Assembly: GCA_002431545.1 (NCBI GenBank)
Contig: DJFY01000013.1
Location: forward strand, 8,503 to 19,910
Direction: 5' to 3'
Source: Cellvibrionales bacterium UBA5860
GTDB lineage: Bacteria; Pseudomonadota; Gammaproteobacteria; Pseudomonadales; Porticoccaceae
DNA length: 11,408 bases
In this document: positions 7,276 to 11,408 of the stretch, piece by piece
How positions within the stretch are numbered: the first letter of the stretch is position 1
Layout: each line of letters opens with the position of its first letter
Program-made: the position numbers and the translations under genes
Notes under the pieces: model-generated
Told to the model about the DNA's origin: nothing
The model's database searches: none
The model's input: the letters and a program-made list of their open reading frames with translations, nothing else

Positions 7276-7518
7276 CTAATCCCGAATAGTGATATCCGCA
7301 TTCATATTGATGCGGCCATCCTCCTCCATAACACCTATCTTGTCGCCATCGGGGCTGTACACCACAATCGTGCGCTCCTGAAACAGGGGCCGACGTATAA
7401 AGCGCAGCTCCCATCCAAATCGTTCCATTTGTCGCAGCGAAGCCAACTGATCGCCGTTCAGGACATCTGCCAGATTGTCCGGTATGGGCTTTACGCCCCT
7501 TCGTTTTTCCGAAGTCAT
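7276..7518 (-). CDS. Small conserved-looking hypothetical protein
   Basis: I do not recognise a functional domain in this 80-residue protein. It looks like a real, folded, cytosolic protein: LNGDQLASLRQMERFGWELR reads as a helix leading to an aromatic turn, followed by FIRRPLFQERTIVVYSPDGD and a beta-rich tail (IGVMEEDGRINMNADITIRD). There is no signal peptide or membrane segment. The combination of FGWELxFIRRPLFQ with a later EEDGR resembles uncharacterised proteins I associate with gammaproteobacteria, from memory and unverified. I chose the ATG at 7518 because GGAG lies about 8 nt upstream; the ATG at 7536 has no ribosome binding site. The gene is divergent from imuA, but its start is about 240 bp from the LexA box, so SOS control of it is doubtful. 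Confidence 0.7.
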   Translation of the reverse strand: MTSEKRRGVKPIPDNLADVLNGDQLASLRQMERFGWELRFIRRPLFQERTIVVYSPDGDKIGVMEEDGRINMNADITIRD

Positions 7519-7743
7519 GCCACTTCTCCCTCTCATTGTGCCGCGATTTTTTCTACAGCCTGTTCCGCAGCTTCACCAAAACGCCTCGTCCGCTTTTGTC
7601 GTTATCAATCGTTTCGGCATATGCCCACTATACCCCAGCGCAGCCTGCCGCCGTAGCGTCCTCAGGAATATCGATACCTATTAGTCTAAAGACGGACGAC
7701 TATTACTATCGCCGGTTCTCTGACAAGTAATTTTCCAAGCGGG
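7519..7743. other. Left part of the spacer between the small gene and imuA
   Basis: The whole gene-free stretch runs from 7519 to 7829. This part should contain the promoter of the minus-strand small gene, but I see no clear -35/-10 pair. Short plus-strand frames here overlap each other and resemble nothing known. The right part holds the SOS promoter, LexA box and imuA leader, listed separately. Confidence 0.4.
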
Positions 7744-7772
7744 ATGACAATCATTGCAATACTGTATATATT
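7744..7772 (+). promoter_or_regulatory. Sigma70-type promoter of the imuA-imuB(-dnaE2) cassette
   Basis: ATGACA (7744-7749, 5/6 to TTGACA) and TATATT (7767-7772, 5/6 to TATAAT) are separated by exactly 17 bp. Transcription should begin near 7779, giving an untranslated leader of about 50 nt before imuA. The -10 box lies inside the LexA operator, so bound LexA would block RNA polymerase directly. Confidence 0.7.
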
Positions 7773-7779
7773 TACAGTA
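7760..7779. promoter_or_regulatory. LexA (SOS) operator
   Basis: TACTGTATATATTTACAGTA matches the E. coli LexA consensus TACTGTATATATATACAGTA at 19 of 20 positions, with the invariant CTGT (7762-7765) and ACAG (7774-7777) spaced by 8 bp. The flanks extend the symmetry to AATACTGTA/TACAGTATT (7758-7766 and 7773-7781). It overlaps the -10 element of the cassette promoter, as expected of a DNA-damage-inducible operon. Confidence 0.93.
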
Positions 7780-7829
7780 TTGGTTTTTACCGTACTTACC
7801 GAATCACGGCGTCAAACGCCCAGCAAGCG

Positions 7830-8585
7830 ATGCAGAAAAAGTTATCTACCCTGCTGAACAGACCCGATATCTGGCAGGGTTCAACTTCATCGACCCCCGA
7901 GCCCGGACTTGCCACCGGTTATGCTGCGCTGGACAAAGCATTGCACCGGCATGGCTGGCCAACCCACGCGATTGTCGAATTGCTCTGCGACCACACCGGT
8001 ATCGGGGAGCTACAAATATTATTGCCGGCACTGGCCAAATATACACAACAGCAACGACAGCTGGTTTTCATCTCACCACCACACCAGCCCTATGCCCCGG
8101 CCCTGCACGGCGCAGGCGTTTTAACCAGCCAGACTGTCGTCATTCAGGCTGCCTCAACCGATGAGCGTCTATGGGCTGCCGATCAGTTGCTGCGCACCCA
8201 CATAACCAGCGGTGTCGTCATCTGGTTAACTTCACCGGTAAAACATCAGCAATTGCGCAAACTACAGTTGGCAGCTCAGGCCAACAAGGGCCTGACCGTA
8301 CTCTTGCGGCCACGTTTTGCAGCAAGGGAGACATCCCCTGCCGCGCTTCGCATCGACCTGTCGGCAACAACTCAGACCTGCGTCTTGCATATCCTTAAAC
8401 AACGTGGCGGTCTGGCCGGGCAAATCATCAAGCTTAAAAGGCCCGAAACGCTGATCACGCCATATATGCCAGTCCCGGACTTACCTGTACACGCTCCGGC
8501 GCGCGATGCACAAACAAAAAATCTTGCCCGGCCTACCCTGCTGCCAGCAGACCGGTCAACAGATACCGACAATGTCCTGCATTGA
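7830..8585 (+). CDS. imuA: ImuA, RecA-like translesion synthesis accessory protein (SulA-like)
   Basis: The 251-residue protein is the first gene of the SOS mutagenesis cassette and should act with ImuB and DnaE2 in error-prone bypass of DNA lesions. The family hallmark is near the N-terminus: GLATGYAALDKAL (26-38), then HGWPTHAIVELL and TGIGELQILLPALA (56-69). This is a RecA-like core in which the Walker A site is lost: E60 stands where the lysine should be. A Walker-B-like strand VVIWLTSP lies at 129-136 and the GGLAGQIIKL stretch at 193-202. The tail after about 215 is polar and probably disordered. The ATG at 7830 has only a weak A/G-rich leader (AGCAAGCG). The stop is 9 nt before imuB. 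In Pseudomonas annotations the equivalent is often named SulA, which is misleading here. Confidence 0.88.
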   Translation: MQKKLSTLLNRPDIWQGSTSSTPEPGLATGYAALDKALHRHGWPTHAIVELLCDHTGIGELQILLPALAKYTQQQRQLVFISPPHQPYAPALHGAGVLTSQTVVIQAASTDERLWAADQLLRTHITSGVVIWLTSPVKHQQLRKLQLAAQANKGLTVLLRPRFAARETSPAALRIDLSATTQTCVLHILKQRGGLAGQIIKLKRPETLITPYMPVPDLPVHAPARDAQTKNLARPTLLPADRSTDTDNVLH

Positions 8586-8594
8586 GATGGCAAT

Positions 8595-10124
8595 ATGCTC
8601 TGGCTTTGTCTGCGTTTCCCCTTATTGCCCCTGGAGGTTTTCCAGCTACACCCCCTGGAATCCGAAGACGGTACCGAGCCAGTAATCGTTGCCGACAGGC
8701 AGCGAGTACTGTTATGTAATGCACCGGCGCGCAGCAAGGGCGTCAAACCCGGCGTCTCTCTCGCCACTGCACGGGCTTTATCCCCGAAAAGCAGGTGTTT
8801 CGAACGCGACCTGCAACTGGAAAAACAAGCGCTCGAATCGCTGGCCTACAGTTGTTATCACCTCACGCCGGCAGTGGCTCTCTGCACGGCTGACAGCCAG
8901 CCAGAAAAATCAGAAAAAAAAACACCTCTTCTGGCCACCGACTCCCTGCGCCTGGAAATAAGCGGCTGTCTGCGTCTGTTTAAAGGCCTGAGCGGCTTGC
9001 TGAATACACTGAAGCAGACCCTCGTTGACCACGGCTACAGCTATCGTACAAGCCTGGCGCCGACGCCAGGGACAGCCTTTTTATTGAACTACAGCAACAC
9101 AGACACTATCCCCCTATTTGACAAAATCAGCGGCAAGCTGAATCACTCGCAAGACTTTGCGCGTCTTCTGGCCGCCCTGCCATTGAGTGCACTGCCATAC
9201 AACCGTCAGCTGCAAAAAAAATTTAAAGCCACAGGATTTTGCTGCCTGGGCGATCTATTGCGCTTACCACATGCCGCTATCGGCAAGCGCTATGGCAAGG
9301 ACTTTTTGACACACCTGCAACAACTGTCCGGAAAAACTCCCGATCCGCAGTCAGCTATCACGCTGCCACCCCGGTTCGACCAGTCACTCTCTTTCGATAA
9401 CACCATTACCGCTGCCGATATGCTGGTCTTTCCCATGCAGCGTCTGCTGCGCGCGCTGTGTGGTTATCTTCACGGGCGCCGGCTGCATTGCAGCCGGATT
9501 AACTGGCATCTGTCCCTGCTTGACGGCGGCACAGAAAGCATCGTGCTGCAGCTTTCCCAGCCGCAAAACCAGTTTGCGCACTTCCTGGCGTTGAGTCGTC
9601 TGCAGCTGGAAGGGCAGAAACTGAAATCGCCCGTAGCGAGCCTGAGATTACACGTGAACCATCTATATCCGGCAGCAGAACAATCGAGCGACCTGTTCAA
9701 TCACCACAGCGGTGGCCGCGAAGAAGATATGGCCGCAGTGCTGGACAAGCTGCGCGCGCGGCTCGGCCCGGAAGCCGTTTACAGGCTGGCGCCTATGGAC
9801 AACCACATCCCAGAGCAGGCCTGGCGAAAAGCAGATGTTGACGTATCCAACAGTGACTCAACCGGCAGTCATGAACATCAGCCACCACGCCCACTCTGGC
9901 TGTTACAACCCCCGCCACCGCTACGCATCGTTAACCACATGCCCTACTGGCACGGCGAACTGGAAATACTGAATGGGCCGGAACGCATAGAAAGCTGTTG
10001 GTGGCAGCAGGCGATCTGTCGCGATTATTTTGTCGCCCGCCACCGGGATGGCAGTAATACCCTGTGCTGGATCTATCGGGATCGCCTGACCAACGGCTGG
10101 TTCCTGCACGGGACTTTTGCATGA
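8595..10124 (+). CDS. imuB: ImuB, catalytically inactive Y-family polymerase homologue
   Basis: The 509-residue protein is the scaffold of the ImuA-ImuB-DnaE2 mutasome. It keeps the Y-family outline (palm/fingers about 1-170, helix-hairpin-helix thumb about 195-245, little finger about 260-360), but the metal-binding acids are gone. The N-terminal strand is MLWLCLRFP instead of the xxxVDMDxF type, and the SxDEA motif is replaced by TDSLRLEISGCLRLF (115-129). QSSDLF at 363-368 fits a sliding-clamp-binding hexapeptide and sits where ImuB proteins carry it. The C-terminal domain ends with the family signature: PLWLLQPPPPLR (433-444), GPERIESCWW (461-470), RDYFVAR (476-482) and terminal WFLHGTFA. 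The ATG at 8595 follows imuA by 9 nt, with a weak GAG upstream. The stop overlaps a new ATG (ATGA), which opens a 17-codon frame rather than dnaE2. Confidence 0.92.
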   Translation: MLWLCLRFPLLPLEVFQLHPLESEDGTEPVIVADRQRVLLCNAPARSKGVKPGVSLATARALSPKSRCFERDLQLEKQALESLAYSCYHLTPAVALCTADSQPEKSEKKTPLLATDSLRLEISGCLRLFKGLSGLLNTLKQTLVDHGYSYRTSLAPTPGTAFLLNYSNTDTIPLFDKISGKLNHSQDFARLLAALPLSALPYNRQLQKKFKATGFCCLGDLLRLPHAAIGKRYGKDFLTHLQQLSGKTPDPQSAITLPPRFDQSLSFDNTITAADMLVFPMQRLLRALCGYLHGRRLHCSRINWHLSLLDGGTESIVLQLSQPQNQFAHFLALSRLQLEGQKLKSPVASLRLHVNHLYPAAEQSSDLFNHHSGGREEDMAAVLDKLRARLGPEAVYRLAPMDNHIPEQAWRKADVDVSNSDSTGSHEHQPPRPLWLLQPPPPLRIVNHMPYWHGELEILNGPERIESCWWQQAICRDYFVARHRDGSNTLCWIYRDRLTNGWFLHGTFA

Positions 10125-10174
10125 ACCTCATCTTGCTACCTGAGCCTCACTTGCTGCAGCGCACAGATGCTTGA
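10121..10174 (+). CDS. 17-codon ORF coupled to the imuB stop (possible leader peptide or gene remnant)
   Basis: ATGA at 10121-10124 joins the imuB stop to an ATG that opens a 17-codon frame encoding MNLILLPEPHLLQRTDA, ending at TGA. In tightly packed operons this is where the next gene would begin, yet dnaE2 starts 161 nt after the imuB stop. The opening MNLILL resembles the start of some RsmE-type rRNA methyltransferases, so a decayed gene end is conceivable, but the match is too short to rely on. It may equally be a translated leader or chance. Confidence 0.2.
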   Translation: MNLILLPEPHLLQRTDA

Positions 10175-10284
10175 TTATAAGGTTGAAAACGAGCTTAAAG
10201 ATCTTGCCAAGCGCGGCAACTCACAAAACCAAAACCTATAAATTACTTTATATAAAATAAATAACTAACTGTTTTTATTAAAAA
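10175..10284 (+). promoter_or_regulatory. AT-rich leader of dnaE2
   Basis: The 110 nt before dnaE2 turn sharply AT-rich, especially 10236-10284, with TATAAA (10237-10242) and TAAAAT (10253-10258) as possible -10 boxes but no matching -35. A small inverted repeat, TTGCC (10204-10208) and GGCAA (10215-10219), lacks a T tract. CTGT at 10269-10272 is not followed by ACAG at the required spacing, so there is no second LexA box. A purine-rich ribosome binding site is absent: the ATG is preceded by TTATTAAAAA. Confidence 0.45.
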
Positions 10285-11408
10285 ATGTATTCAGAGCTAC
10301 ATTGTTTAAGCAACTTCAGCTTTCTGCGTGGCGCTTCGCGCCCGGAAGAGCTGGTGGCGCAGGCTGCCAAGTTAGGTTACAGCGCCATCGCCATTACCGA
10401 TGAATGCTCCCTTGCCGGCGTAGTCAAGGCCCATATCGCCGCTCGGGAACACGCGATCAAACTGCTTGTCGGCAGCGAATTTATCTGCGAGGACAACACC
10501 CACCTGATACTGCTGGCACCCGACCGCAGTGCCTACGGCGAATTGTCGACGCTGATCACCCTGGGTAGACGTCGCAGCATCAAAGGCGAATATCGCGTTG
10601 CCGTTAGCGATCTCGCTTTATTTGGCAAGGCCTGCCTGGCCATTTGGCTGCCCGATAGAGACAGCGATCATGCCTCGGCAATGCAACAGGGCACGGCACT
10701 GAAAGCGTTGTTTTCGAACACCCTTTGGCTTGGTCTCAGCCAATTGCTAAACGCCGGCGATCAAACCCATTATCTACATTGCTATACCCTCGCCCGCCAA
10801 CTGGATATCGCCATGGTAGCCTGCGGCAACGTGCATATGCATATACCGCAGCGCAAGCCCCTGCAGGATGCGCTGACTGCGATTCGGCTTAATACCAGCG
10901 TCGAGCAACTCGGCACTTGCCTGCAAAGTAATAGCGAATGCTATTTACGCCCCCTGGCCAAACTGGAAAAGCTGTATCCGAAAGCCCTGCTCGATGAAAC
11001 CCTGTGCATTAGCCAGACCTGTCGATTCAGTCTCGACGAATTGCGTTATCAATACCCACGCGAAGTGGTGCCACCAGGCAGCAAGCCATATCACCACCTG
11101 CGACAGTTGGCTCTGGACGGCGCCCACAAACGCTGGCCAGAGGGCCTGCCCGAGAATATTGCCGCGCTGATTGAAAAAGAATTGTCACTGATCCGCGAGA
11201 TGCGCTACGAGTACTATTTTTTAACGGTTTACGACATCGTGCAATTTGCCCGCAGCCGCAACATTCTCTGCCAGGGCCGCGGCTCGGCAGCAAACTCCGT
11301 GGTGTGCTACTGCCTGTTTATCACCGAAGTTTCTCCAACACGCATCTCCCTTCTATTTGAGCGCTTTATTTCCAGGGAACGCGACGAACCACCGGATATC
11401 GATGTCGA
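10285..11408 (+). CDS. dnaE2: DnaE2 error-prone DNA polymerase III alpha-type subunit (5' part, cut by the window end)
   Basis: The first 374 codons of the error-prone C-family polymerase of the SOS cassette are present and open to the window end; full-length members have about 1000-1080 residues. The N-terminal PHP domain begins MYSELHCLSNFSFLRGASRP, a DnaE2 hallmark, and continues with ITDECSLAGV (37-46), GSEF (63-66) and GNVHMH (181-186). Several PHP metal ligands are altered: L8 where the second His of HxH belongs, and E40 in place of His. The domain is therefore probably structural, with no proofreading. The polymerase domain begins near 290. GRGSAANSVV (331-340) is the nucleotide-binding loop, and PDIDV at 370-374 carries the first catalytic aspartates, D371 and D373. 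The ATG at 10285 is the first possible start, because an in-frame TAA lies at 10279-10281. No ribosome binding site is visible. Confidence 0.95.
   Translation, partial: MYSELHCLSNFSFLRGASRPEELVAQAAKLGYSAIAITDECSLAGVVKAHIAAREHAIKLLVGSEFICEDNTHLILLAPDRSAYGELSTLITLGRRRSIKGEYRVAVSDLALFGKACLAIWLPDRDSDHASAMQQGTALKALFSNTLWLGLSQLLNAGDQTHYLHCYTLARQLDIAMVACGNVHMHIPQRKPLQDALTAIRLNTSVEQLGTCLQSNSECYLRPLAKLEKLYPKALLDETLCISQTCRFSLDELRYQYPREVVPPGSKPYHHLRQLALDGAHKRWPEGLPENIAALIEKELSLIREMRYEYYFLTVYDIVQFARSRNILCQGRGSAANSVVCYCLFITEVSPTRISLLFERFISRERDEPPDIDV

Noticed and set aside
7429..7730. Three overlapping plus-strand ORFs of 64-75 codons before imuA
   Set aside because: They overlap each other and the small minus-strand gene and have no recognisable motifs; they are frame shadows or chance.
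10269..10284. Second LexA box in front of dnaE2 (CTGT at 10269-10272)
   Set aside because: The position where ACAG should lie reads AAAA, so the half-site has no partner.
1..11408. CRISPR arrays, tRNA/rRNA genes, transposases, retron or phage-defence genes
   Set aside because: I looked for repeat-spacer patterns, tRNA-like sequences and typical mobile or defence protein motifs by eye and saw none.

Overview
The window looks like part of a gammaproteobacterial chromosome, probably free-living or marine. I judge this from the moderate GC content, an E. coli-type LexA box (CTGT-N8-ACAG), proteins of Pseudomonas/Alteromonas-like character, and the imuA-imuB-dnaE2 cassette that replaces umuDC in many such bacteria. 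I cannot name a genus from sequence alone.

Layout: positions 1-449 are mostly non-coding, with a heptamer tandem repeat at the very edge and an AT-rich stretch. A small helix-turn-helix gene (450-662, +) converges on a four-gene minus-strand operon (6163 down to 699). The operon encodes a periplasmic adaptor (YbhG/HlyD type), a double-domain ABC ATPase (YbhF type) and two ABC-2 membrane permeases (YbhS and YbhR types), in the same order as E. coli ybhGFSR. The genes are overlapping or closely spaced. A possible 36-codon ORF bridges the adaptor stop and the ATPase start. A glutathione S-transferase gene (6388-7038, +) diverges from this operon, making a plausible detoxification/efflux neighbourhood.

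A convergent pair follows: the GST gene and a small conserved-looking gene of unknown function (7518-7276, -), separated by hairpins that may act as terminators. From 7740 to the right edge lies the SOS mutagenesis cassette. A near-consensus LexA box (7760-7779) overlaps the -10 element of a good sigma70-like promoter, followed by imuA (7830-8585), imuB (8595-10124) and the first 374 codons of dnaE2 (10285-11408, cut by the window end).

How the genes work together: the ABC operon should assemble an inner-membrane exporter that uses an outer-membrane channel encoded elsewhere. On DNA damage LexA cleavage should release imuA-imuB-dnaE2. DnaE2 is the error-prone polymerase, ImuB is a catalytically dead Y-family scaffold that docks on the sliding clamp, and ImuA is a RecA-like accessory protein. 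The most unusual points are the 160-nt AT-rich gap with a 17-codon ATGA-coupled ORF between imuB and dnaE2, the missing Shine-Dalgarno at dnaE2, the small ORF inside the ABC operon, and the asymmetric degeneration of the ATPase sites. I found no CRISPR array, tRNA, rRNA, transposase or prophage genes, and no clearly new system.
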